A stretch of DNA of 64,000 nucleotides from assembly GCF_902459465.1 (NCBI RefSeq), contig NC_047062.1, positions 4,342,501-4,406,500 of the forward strand, written 5' to 3'. The notes beneath the pieces were generated by a model. The model searched no databases and was not told the origin of the DNA. It was given only the letters and a program-made list of their open reading frames with translations. Both the position numbers and the translations under genes were made by a program. This document shows positions 47,801-56,430 of this stretch, one piece after another (within the stretch, counting starts at the first letter, position 1; every line of letters begins with the position of its first letter). Source of the DNA: Asterias rubens (lineage: Eukaryota; Echinodermata; Asteroidea; Forcipulatida; Asteriidae).

Positions 47801-50800
47801 GCAGCAGTACTGCAGCTATCAGTATAATATGCAGTAGATCCACTGAGCTGGGAGGAACTTTGCTCTTTGCCTCCTCTACAATGTGGACTTGAGAAAACTC
47901 CTCTGCCTCGTACAAAGAATGGTACGTGCAGCTTGCCTCCTCTTGGCTGTAGAAACTAAACAGAAAAAAAACCTCAATGCATAAAGTAAATTACCATACA
48001 GTAATATCAAAGAAAACAAATGTATGATATAGATGGAGAATTGCAGCTGGGATAAAGAATGTTAATTTTGGTTTTACCCATATACACCGATGTGTGCTAG
48101 CACTGTATACTCAGTATTTTTTACTGTCCAGTTGTAAGACACTGCTCTAGAATTGCAAAGCTTGTGGGTTCGAATCCCACCCGAGTATATATCCCTGTGA
48201 TATATTTTTTCACAGAGCTTGGGAAAGTACCGAGTATACAAATGAGGAAAGTCCAAACAAATCAACTTTGAAAGGATTAGTGTTTTTGGAACCTGATTGT
48301 GCTGACGGTTTTTCTTCACTCCGCCTCTTCTTTCTTGACAATCCTCCATCTCAACATCCTTTGGGTCTTGAGCAGCAGTCTTCCTGTATAGATGAATAAA
48401 TGTAAAGATGAACTAAGATGCTGTTTCCTAAAGGCACTGGACACCTTTGATAATCGTCAAAGACCAGTGTTCTCAACTGGTGTATCCCAGCATATGCACA
48501 AAATAACAAATCTGAGAAAATATTGACTCAATTGATCACTGCAAGAGAATAATGAAAAAAAAGTATCCTTGTTGCACAAATTTGTGTGCTTACAGATGCA
48601 TAACAAAAGGCTTCAGGCCTGAAGTATTTTATTGTTTGAGTGCAAAATTACCTCAGTTTCCCCAAAACTATAATTACCTCAGAGGGAGTCGTTTCTCACA
48701 ATGTTTTATACTATCAACAACTCTCTGTTGCTTGTTACCAAGTAAGTTGTTTATGCTCAAAATCATTTTGAGTAATTACCAAATAGCGTCCAGTGCCTTT
48801 CATGCAATATTAAAGCAAAGCAGTGAAAAAACAACAATAACCATGAGCGCATTACTTTCTATTATGCATGCCTCAGTCTAGTGTAGGTTAGGAGCTTGAC
48901 ATCAGTATCTACCATACAAGCTAGTCTACATACTTTTTGGAATCAGCCGCTTTCTGTTTGCCTCTGGTATCAGTCACACATTCAGAATCATCACCTGAAG
49001 AGGATTCCAGATCCGACTCTTGTATTGAGTCTAGCTGGGCACGTTGTTTGCTCTTGGTGTCTGTAATAAATAATTATGGTGGTTATAATCAAACCATAGC
49101 AATATTAGAAAACAATATTTTTTTTTTTTTTTTTAAATGAGATATTTGGCGTACTCACAAGGCCACTTCAAGGTGAGGGTTACTCTTAACTGATTTGGGC
49201 TATCGACCCAGATCAATTGTCACCAGGGACACATTGCCACCCACTCCTGGGGCTGAAACAGGGTTACCCCCTTCACAGTCCATAATGATGTAGTCATGAG
49301 TATCATCCACTAGGAGCCTGGCTGGTAGAGCAGAATGCTCTACCTTCCCAACTTTATATGAAGCAATGGTTACGTGCCTTGCTAATTAAAGGGCACAAGT
49401 TCCATGATCATGATTCGAACCAACACTCTGCTGCTTGCTACAATAATTTACAATCAAACCCACAAAGGCTATTTTGGATGCAGTTGAAATGTTGACGCCC
49501 ATCAAGGAAAGTTATTCCCATCCTACAGACTTTATGTTGAAGAAAGAGCCAATTATTTTGTACCACTTACTCAGCCACATGAAGGGAGCTCCTGTCCGCT
49601 TAGGTACAACCTTATTAGAATGCCTTTCATTGATGAAGTTACTGATGTTCTGCAACGGGGTAGAAGACTTCTTCTTGGTGTCAATCTTCCTGTAGTTTGT
49701 CAAACATAAATGAAAATACCAAGTGTTAAAACTCATGAAATGTAAAAGTTGTTTTAATCTTTCTTGAATCCAGCCATTACATACTCAATTTTTTTTTTAA
49801 GTTAAATTAAGTTTTTATATAAATATGACAGCATATTTAGTTAACAAGCACTATACATGGCATGCAAGAGTGCACACCACAAACCAACATGACATGCCGG
49901 ATATTTTGGAGATAAAAAAATGCAAGTAAAAACATATTTCAGGTCTGTAATAGCGCTAAGTCCCTAGCAAGTATTGCCCAGATCTTAGCCTAGACAGGCA
50001 TGGTTTTGATTTAACAAAGAGTTAACTGCTAAGCAAAGTGTGATGGCAGAATACAAAGCACTATGGTAGTACAGACAATTCATCCAACGGTGAATGTTAG
50101 CACTTTGTGAAATTGAGATCAGACACTTTATGGAGAAGCTCCAGTAGAAATTTAAATTTCCCTCAAAGGATTCAATTTTCAAAGTAAAAACTGCCTGGCC
50201 CTTAAAAGAACCAAGTCTCCGGCCTGTCTAATGTACCTTTAGTAGGTGGTTGTTCCCTGGCATTTAAGCTGTTGAAAGTAACTTAAGAGTCTTCAAAAGA
50301 ATAAACTTGCATGCCTGATCCTTACCCATGGGAACTAGTTGGAGTCAATTTATTTTATTTATTTATTTCCAGGCAAGCAGGACATACACAGAATAGGCAA
50401 TACAAACATGACTACACAGAGAACAAGCCTGCGGATAACCAAAAAGCGAAAATAATCACTATCTAAAGGCGATCCAGACAATAAAAATAACAAAGGCACA
50501 AAAGGGTACAAAGACAAAAACGTCATAACAATTTTGAAAATAGCACATCAGATAGCAACAAAGGTGATTGCCTCCATGCCCCTGGTCATTGCCCTTGCAA
50601 TGCTCCAGTAAAAATTTACAATTTCCTCATAGGGTGCCCTTTACCAAGGACAATATGCCTTGGTGCCCTTGCCCTTTTAAAAATGAAGCAAACAGACCTG
50701 AGTTATCCTCTCCAGTATATTGTTGGCACTCACAGACTTAGTTAGTTCATTCTTTAATTCAATTCCAGAAAATGTTATGAGTGAAACCCCAAACCTACTT

Positions 50801-52016
50801 AGATTTCTTGGCTCCAGGAGTAAGAGTAACAAACGATTTCTCATCTTCTTCCTCGGTCGCACATTTATCCGCTTCGCTTGAAGGGATTATCTCAATGTCC
50901 AAATGATCTGAACAGGAAGAATCTGAAGACGGTGAGTTAGCAGGAGCCACGGTTGGTGCAATACTTGGCGGTAAAACACAACGGAATGGTGAAGCTTAAA
51001 GAGAAATAAAAATAAGACAATTGTATCACAACAGTGAACAACTGCATTCTAAATGAACCCGATTGGAGAACAAACAAAACACCAACAAACCCTGAAATGT
51101 TAACCTTTGAAAAGAGGAGTATCTCATGGTTAAACTTCATAGACAGGGGGGTTTAGACAGATTTTGAAATAAATGGAACCTTCATTGTTTACTTATAATA
51201 ATGTGACATTTTAACATTGGATATAACTCAGTGTTCAAATTCATTTGAGGTTCATGGATAAGATGTGAGATGTCAAAAAACAATTTCAATCTGTTAAAGA
51301 GAGTGGACACTACTGGTAATTACTCAAAGTAATTATTAGCATAAAACCTTACTTGGTAAAGAGTAATGGGGAGAGGTTGATAGTATAAAGCAATGGAGAA
51401 ACGGCGCCCTCTGAAGTGACATAGTTTTCGAGAAAGAAGTAATTTTCCACAAATTTGATTTCGAGACCTCATGTTTAGAATTTGAGGTATCGAAATCAAG
51501 CATCTGAAAGCACACAACTTCGTGTGACAAGGATGTTTTTTCTTTCATTGTTATCTCGCAACTTCGATGACCAATTGAGCTCAAATTTTGTTATTTTATG
51601 CATATGTTGAGTTACACCAAGTGAGAAGTTGTGTCTTTGACAATTACCAAAAGTGTCCAGTGTCTTTAAAGAATGCTGCAAATTATTAGTTTACCGGTAC
51701 ATTAAGATAATATTAAGTTCTCCAAGAACATTGTTTTAGTTTTAATTTCAATAAATAATACATTTTAGTATTCAAAAGGTTATCACATTCTCATCAAAGT
51801 TGTGTGCTTCTCTTCTTCAAGGAAAACAAAAAAAAACAAAATACAAATTTTAGTATACAAGTTGATGTATTTAGCTGTACTTGACTGAATACCTGGTAAT
51901 GAATTTCCAGTGTTTTTGGATGGTGGGAAATGTGGTCTGAAGGTCTGGAGCGGTCGGACTTTGGAGTACGTCTTCACAAAGACACTCCTCTTTTTAGTGA
52001 ATGGTGAATCTGTCAT
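38900..52016 (-). CDS. Uncharacterised Ser/Thr/Lys-rich, largely disordered protein, 18 exons
   Basis: Exons (minus, 5' to 3'): 51893-52016, 50799-50994, 49571-49689, 48934-49060, 48293-48383, 47784-47955, 47298-47420, 46791-46898, 46065-46202, 44957-45070, 43681-43869, 43014-43156, 42146-42298, 41604-41744, 40525-40905, 40016-40272, 39584-39758, 38900-39118. The phases join to about 989 aa. I do not recognise the family. The N-terminus is basic (TKKRSVFVKTYSKVRP) and resembles the KTYSR-type PDS5-binding motif of cohesin regulators such as WAPL and sororin; this is only a motif resemblance. Acidic Ser clusters (SSSGDDSECV, MEEDYSDIEIL), many TP/SP sites, basic patches and a His/Thr/Pro repeat follow. 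The only region that looks folded is the C-terminus: FSLSELAAKHNLDFRSHFWN, then FADKAVGLPECIISRLGPSP and KPAKFWQYVSND. The last two junctions use weak sites (40016 donor AAG|gtagtg to acceptor tttaag|C; donor TTT|gtgtac at 39584), so the tail is less certain. An acceptor at 52055 shows that a non-coding 5' exon lies upstream. A nuclear chromosome or cell-cycle role is a guess. Confidence 0.72.
39187..39350. mobile_element. Harbinger-like MITE
   Basis: Inverted ends AGGCCGGTTTATAGTTGGTC / GACCGACTATAAACCAGCCT with TTA on both sides; about 160 bp. It is in the last intron of the minus-strand 38.9-52.0 kb gene. Confidence 0.82.
40525..40800 (-). repeat. Coding minisatellite (His-Asn/Ser-Thr-Pro-Ala-Val repeats) in exon 15
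   Basis: Within exon 40525-40905 the plus strand repeats units such as GTGTGCTGTGCCCCACTGCC with lengths that are multiples of three. The protein has about ten copies of variants of TPAVGHNT / QATPAVGHST. Stop codons are absent on the coding frame throughout, and the opposite strand is also open in all three frames, which is a side effect of the composition. A smaller His-Pro-Val-Thr-Gln repeat lies in the next exon (about 40140-40195). Confidence 0.85.
41218..41567. mobile_element. MITE related to family A
   Basis: Inverted termini AAAGGTAGGGTCACATAATT / TAATACCCTACCTTTAAA with a family A-like interior (GTTGATAATATTAACTC, TTTGAAGTATTGTGG). Probably a diverged subfamily. Confidence 0.6.
43893..44222. 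mobile_element. MITE family A
   Basis: TTAAAAGCACTGGACACTATTG to CAAAGGTGTCCAGTGCCTTTC, about 330 bp, in the intron upstream of exon 43681-43869 of the minus-strand gene. Confidence 0.85.
44640..44935 (-). mobile_element. Tandem S1 SINE copies, reverse orientation
   Basis: Minus strand carries the A box (TCTAGTTGGTAAGACACTGC) and B box (GGGTTTGAATCCCACCCGAG), then body to TTGGTTTTACC. A second partial copy, 44790-44935, adjoins. Confidence 0.8.
45215..45465 (+). mobile_element. tRNA-derived SINE, family S1, near full length
   Basis: Contains TCTAGTTGGTAAGACACTGC, GGGTTCGAATCCCACCCGAG and the tail GGTGTATGGGTAAAAACCAA; preceded by an inverted S1 3' end, so the pair is head-to-tail inverted. 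Confidence 0.85.
46410..46655 (+). mobile_element. tRNA-derived SINE, family S1, small deletion
   Basis: As the 45.2-kb copy but lacks the stretch between the A and B boxes (GTCGGTAAGGGTCGTGGGTT), so pol III transcription from this copy is doubtful. Confidence 0.8.
48030..48245 (+). mobile_element. tRNA-derived SINE, family S1
   Basis: GTCCAGTTGTAAGACACTGC with GGTTCGAATCCCACCCGAG and the S1 body. An inverted 3' end precedes it, as in the 45.2-kb copy. Confidence 0.8.
48431..48802. mobile_element. MITE family A, reverse orientation
   Basis: AAAGGCACTGGACACCTTTG to AAATAGCGTCCAGTGCCTTT with the usual CTCACAATGTTTTATACTAT interior. Confidence 0.82.
49160..49440 (-). mobile_element. tRNA-headed SINE, family S4, reverse
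   Basis: Minus-strand words GGTAACCCTGTTTCAGCC, AGGAGTGGGTGGCAATGTG and CTACCAGCCAGGCTCCTAGT match the 21-kb copy. Confidence 0.72.
51293..51672. mobile_element. MITE family A, full length
   Basis: TTAAAGAGAGTGGACACTAC to AAAAGTGTCCAGTGTCTTTAA with the central GAGACCTCATGTTTAGAATT hairpin; in the first coding intron of the minus-strand gene. Confidence 0.88.
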
Positions 52017-53562
52017 GGTTTATTAGATTTGTCCATTAACTGCATTGTAGGAGATCTGTAGAAAAGAAGTAAAAAATAAACTGGATAGCATTAAAATAAT
52101 GTTATTTTAAACTAGATAATAATTATTAGGGTTTACCATACATTGGGTTTTGTCAATGTTTGTAAGCCTATACAGCTGATTTACAGCCAAATCTTCAATA
52201 TTGATAATTATTATTGTAAATACAAAAGAATGATTCGTAAAGCTTTTTTACGTCTTGGAATTAGGTATATTATTACAGTGTCTACTTTTTGAGAATTAAC
52301 AGAAACAAAAACTGTCCCAGACTTTTCTTTCTCAGCAGAAATCAGACCACCATACAGGTAGATTTCTACCTCCATGCTCAGACGGTCACGCAATTATGTT
52401 GTTAATGTTTAATAGTAAACTAACCTTAATGTGATTTAACGATTGCAAATCAAGTTATCCTCAAGTTACCCTGCAAAACTATTGAATATAAATATAATTA
52501 TAATAAGGGCCTTTCATGCCCCTTGCCATGTTTGCTCATTGCTGTCACTGTCAGTGTCAGTCATGGCTGTTGTTGATCCCAACCAAATCACGATTTCAGA
52601 CGTTTCTTCTGGCTTTTTTTCATCTGTTAACGAGATTAAAATTGTTCAAACATACACACAAAGTCAAATCGTACATACCCACTGAACTTGCACTTTTAGA
52701 TGATTTTTCAATCCTTCCAAGTATTCCACAAAAAATGTACTAAAGAACCAATTATTTTCTGCACCATTTTAAGTAAAAAATCTCCAGGGTCGTCCGGTCG
52801 GTCAAAATTAAAATGCAGACTATTTGTACATGACACCACGCTGAGCTATGTAAAATTAGGTCGACCAGAAACGATTACACATAATACTTGCTTCCGAACT
52901 ATTGCAGTACAGGAACAAGACTTGTTAATCGGAGGGGTGGCAAAGTTTTTGAAATGCATGTAGTAAACAAAACAAATACACAGACAGAATTCGAAGGGTG
53001 CAAGACAAACATTTATGCAAGTGCAAACATAAACTGCTTATTTTAAATTAAATATACGATATATTTTACAAAAGTAACGGTTCAGAAACTTTGGGGGCTC
53101 CCTATCGTATTACCTTCTGCAAAATGCAGTGGTCCAAATTCCTTTTTGCAAACACGTACACAAAATAGCCGCGAAAATCGATGTTGTCGTCTGCTCACGT
53201 GAAACTTTTTGACTTTGTTTTGTGCTTGACATTACAACATAACGAGAATATTGGCAAGGAAGTACTCGTATCAACTCCTGTAGTTCTATAAAAGGTATTT
53301 ATGAACAGTTTTTGTAAAGAACAATAAATAAGTAGGGAGTGAAAACACGACTGCAACTTATTCACTTTTTTATTTATGTGTGACTGTGTGACTGACTGGT
53401 GGTGTGTGTGGGGAGAGTTAGCTGACGTTGTGATTTATTTACACTGACACTCTAGCACACTCGACTCGCCATATTCAGAACCACGGCTAGCTAGAATGCA
53501 TGTAATGTGACAGTGTGACAGTTTGTAATACATTTTATTTCATTACCATCTTGTCGGATGGT

Positions 53563-53582
53563 TCTGGGGGGGGGGGGGGGGG
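53563..53582. repeat. Poly(G) tract
   Basis: About 19-20 consecutive G just left of the palindromic telomere-core element. Confidence 0.85.
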
Positions 53583-53728
53583 TAATAATAAAGTGCTACA
53601 CTGAGTAGCTCGGCTTTACCATGATGGGTGGATGGGCTGAATACGTTTTCGATTACATAAATTTTAAAAAGTGAGAAACTATTTCAAGAAGCCCCACCTC
53701 GCTGCTCATGCAGGGTTGTGAGATGAAT

Positions 53729-54273
53729 GCTGGTCATCTCGCCACCTGACAAGGGATCGCCCCCAACAAAGTCGCCCCCTGCAAAGTCACCCCCTACCCG
53801 GTTCGCCCTGGGTGAAAACAAAGTCGCCCCCCTGGCATAAGTGCCCCCAGCAAATGTCGCCCCCAAGCAAAGTCGCCCCCAGATGTTGTTCGGAAAATAA
53901 TTAAGGCTGCAGTACAATACTTATGGTAAAAACAATATAGTTAAAACATTAACCCTAACCGTAACCCTAACCGTAACCCTAACTAACCGTAACCCTAACC
54001 CTAACCCTAACCCTAAACCTAACCAATACAATAATTAAGCCATTATATTAGCGAAAGAATCCTTAATTATTTTCTGCGGGCAAATTTGCTAGGGGGCGAC
54101 ATTAGCTGGGGGGGCTACATTGTCAGGGGGCACCTTTGCTAGGGGCGACATTGTTTGGGGGCAACATTGTAAGGGGGCGACTTTGTAACAACTCGGGGCG
54201 AGCCGATTAGGGGGCGACTTTGCAGGTGGCGACTTTGTTGGTGGCGAGCTTGCTAGGTGGCGAGATGACCAGC
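53729..54273. mobile_element. Palindromic minisatellite element with telomere-repeat core
   Basis: Ends GCTGGTCATCTCGCCACC and exact complement. The left arm has repeated AAAGTCGCCCCC-type 12-15-mers; the right arm has the complementary GGGGGCGACTTTG units. Inner arms TTCGGAAAATAATTAAGG / CCTTAATTATTTTCTGCGG flank a TTAGGG-type tract. About 545 bp, no ORF. Confidence 0.85.
53949..54024. repeat. Interstitial telomere-type (CCCTAA)n tract
   Basis: About 76 bp of AACCCT units mixed with AACCGT and AACCTA variants. The canonical unit is the TTAGGG metazoan telomere repeat. It sits exactly at the centre of a palindromic element. Confidence 0.9.
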
Positions 54274-54702
54274 CCCCGGTAAGATACGTCAGTCTCTGTA
54301 CAACGGATAGTACATCAGTAGTGATACCACTACCAGCCAGGGCTAAAACAATGATTAATGAAGTATTAATGAGTGCCCTAACCTAGTATTAGGCCTAAGT
54401 AAGACGATTAAGACCCACAGGTGAATGTTGTTACAGATAGTTTTAGTTTTTACAACAAATGAGATTGACTAATTATTGAAATTGTGGTTTGGTGCCTAAA
54501 TAATTATTTAAATTGTGGTTTGGTGCCTAAACGTGTATATATAAAATAAAATAAAAGAGACCTACATTAAACGTAACTGTTAATTTTTGCCTACTGTGGC
54601 TGTGGTTCATGGATTGGTGTTTAAAAAATTATAATGTTAAATGTACTTGTGCCCCCAAATCTTGTTCACAGATGAGTCAGGTCACAAAACGCCTGCGTGA
54701 CC

Positions 54703-56430
54703 ATGGCAACAAGACCCACAACTTTGTTTGACAGCTCACCATTTCACCATGTTCCATGCTCACCTTTCGTTGGGACAACACTATCATCTGGTTCTCCAGC
54801 CCAACGAGCTGTGCCAGATATTGGAGAGATGAACCCATCATTTGTGGTAGACAGTCCACAGTCCGTTGCTGGTAACCTTTGCTCTAATATAAAAATAATC
54901 TTTCTTTTGTGATACTTGAAGTCATCAAAAACTACACAAGTACAATTAAGTTTGGGTGGGGTTCTTGGTTCCCAGCCTGTTGGTTCTCGGTTCTTTTTCC
55001 TCCAAAATACTCCAGGGAAGAGTTATGACTGGAGGGGTACCTGGGGTTGGACTAAGGAAGAATTGACTCTGAGAACAGCAGCTATAAATGTTGTTGGACA
55101 GGATTGAGTAATAGAGTTGATATAAACTTGTGAGTAGGAAGTTTGAGGTTGTGGAACGAGAGCAGTGGCAGAACTAGATATATTCCTATTTGATACATTT
55201 CGAAACATTCATTTGTTTGTGGATATGACGTTCTCATTTTGGGGGGAATGTGAAAGGGGGGTCAAGGTATCAGAGCCTGCTGGAGTGTTATCAATCAAGG
55301 ATGGTAAGGGAGAAGGGAGTTAAAGTGGGTAGGTCAACATGTATGCAAAATCACATTTGTTCACTCTTCCCTTATGTTTCATATTGGCCTAGCTTTTCCA
55401 ATATTTTTGTTTTAGTTTTAATATCCGATTAAAATACTCTTCACGATGGGTTCAGGAGACAAGAAATAGCACACAGGGTGACAAAACTGCAATAGGAAAA
55501 ATTAATGTCAATCGGCTTTTTTAATACAAACTCAGTTTGTATCAAAACAAACCTTGTTTCGTACTAAAACCAGAGAATTGTGTATTTACTTTGGTAGGTC
55601 AAGATGTTCCTCAAACTCCAACATCTGCTCATATTCGACGACCTTCACATATGTCTCTTCGGACTCAATGCACGCCATGCAGTGCATCACACCGACCACC
55701 AGCAACACCCGGTAAAATACTACGTTTTTCCACGGGGAAGAAAAAAACTAGCTGTTGTAAAACTTAATTTGGCAAAATGTGCCTACATAAAAAAAACCAT
55801 TGTTACAGCTTTACTTATTATTTGTGACACATTTTTTTCAAAGTGTGTAGGGTAGGGTCTTCATAGCAAAGGGTCACAAAAGTCAATATATTTAGGAGGG
55901 GTCGAGGATCAGTGATATTGGGATGTAGTGATTTTAGTTTTGAAAAGAATTTAACAGTCCCCCACAACACACTTTAAAAACAGATTTTAAAGTATAAATC
56001 GAAAAAAGAAAGAAACAAAATGTGTGAAAACTAGTAGAGTGTAGATGTAACTTGTGCCATACGGATTTCTTGGCACTTGCACCCCCTCCCATCCCTGAGA
56101 CAATGTTCCTTGTGCACTTTAGTTTTGACACATCTTACTGTTTCATTCATCTTTTGCGAATATGAAACTGTTTCCCCAGTAAGATATAAGGCTGTTCTTC
56201 TTCCAAAAGTTACCCTAATACATAAAAGTATAAATCCAAGTTCTTGATTTTGTTTTAATGTTTCAGAGCAAGAGGTGCCACAGACACCGATCAAGAGAGA
56301 TGTTTCAGCAAAAAAAACATCACACCTCAAAGTAAAGTTGCAGCAGGAAAACAACAGAACAAAACTAGTTTCAAGAAAAGGGGAGTCAATGGAAATTAAT
56401 CTTTTCCACGGTGATGACATTTTCGGATAG
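54703..56430 (+). CDS. Small Pro/Ser/Thr-rich protein, 3 exons, unrecognised
   Basis: Exons 54703-54871, 55598-55711, 56267-56430 (coding) join phase 1 to phase 1 and give 148 aa plus TAG. The start ATG has a strong context (GTGACCATGG), and the exon begins at acceptor ttcacag|A 54672, so a 5' non-coding exon is expected. The product begins MATRPTTLFDSSPFHHVPCS, has two copies of VPQTP (in exons 2 and 3, the second followed by IKRD), basic TP/SP-rich sequence, a Lys/Gln-rich stretch (KTSHLKVKLQQENN) and an acidic-aromatic end (INLFHGDDIFG). No known domain. The TP and SP sites are compatible with a CDK-phosphorylated nuclear protein, but that is inference. An AATAAA at about 56597 could end the transcript but sits in a dispersed repeat also present at 2850-2920. 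Confidence 0.55.

Larger units (their letters stand above)
52056..54671. other. Divergent intergenic region with possible non-coding 5' exons
   Basis: Both flanking genes begin with a splice acceptor just 5' of the start codon (52055 minus, 54672 plus), so their transcription starts should lie inside this interval. The CG-containing stretch at 53150-53290 (TAGCCGCGAAAATCG, GCTCACGTG with an E-box) is the best promoter candidate by eye. A G tract (53563-53582) and the palindromic telomere-core element (53729-54273) fill the right half. No convincing coding exon. Confidence 0.45.

Noticed and set aside
52563-52685. 40-codon ORF (starts MAVVDPNQITISDVSSGFF) with a fair start context
   Set aside because: It stops quickly, has no convincing donor in frame and no recognisable similarity. 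It might be part of a 5' UTR exon, but this cannot be supported.
53949-54024. Chromosome end
   Set aside because: The telomere-type tract is only 76 bp, degenerate and flanked by genes on both sides, so it is interstitial.
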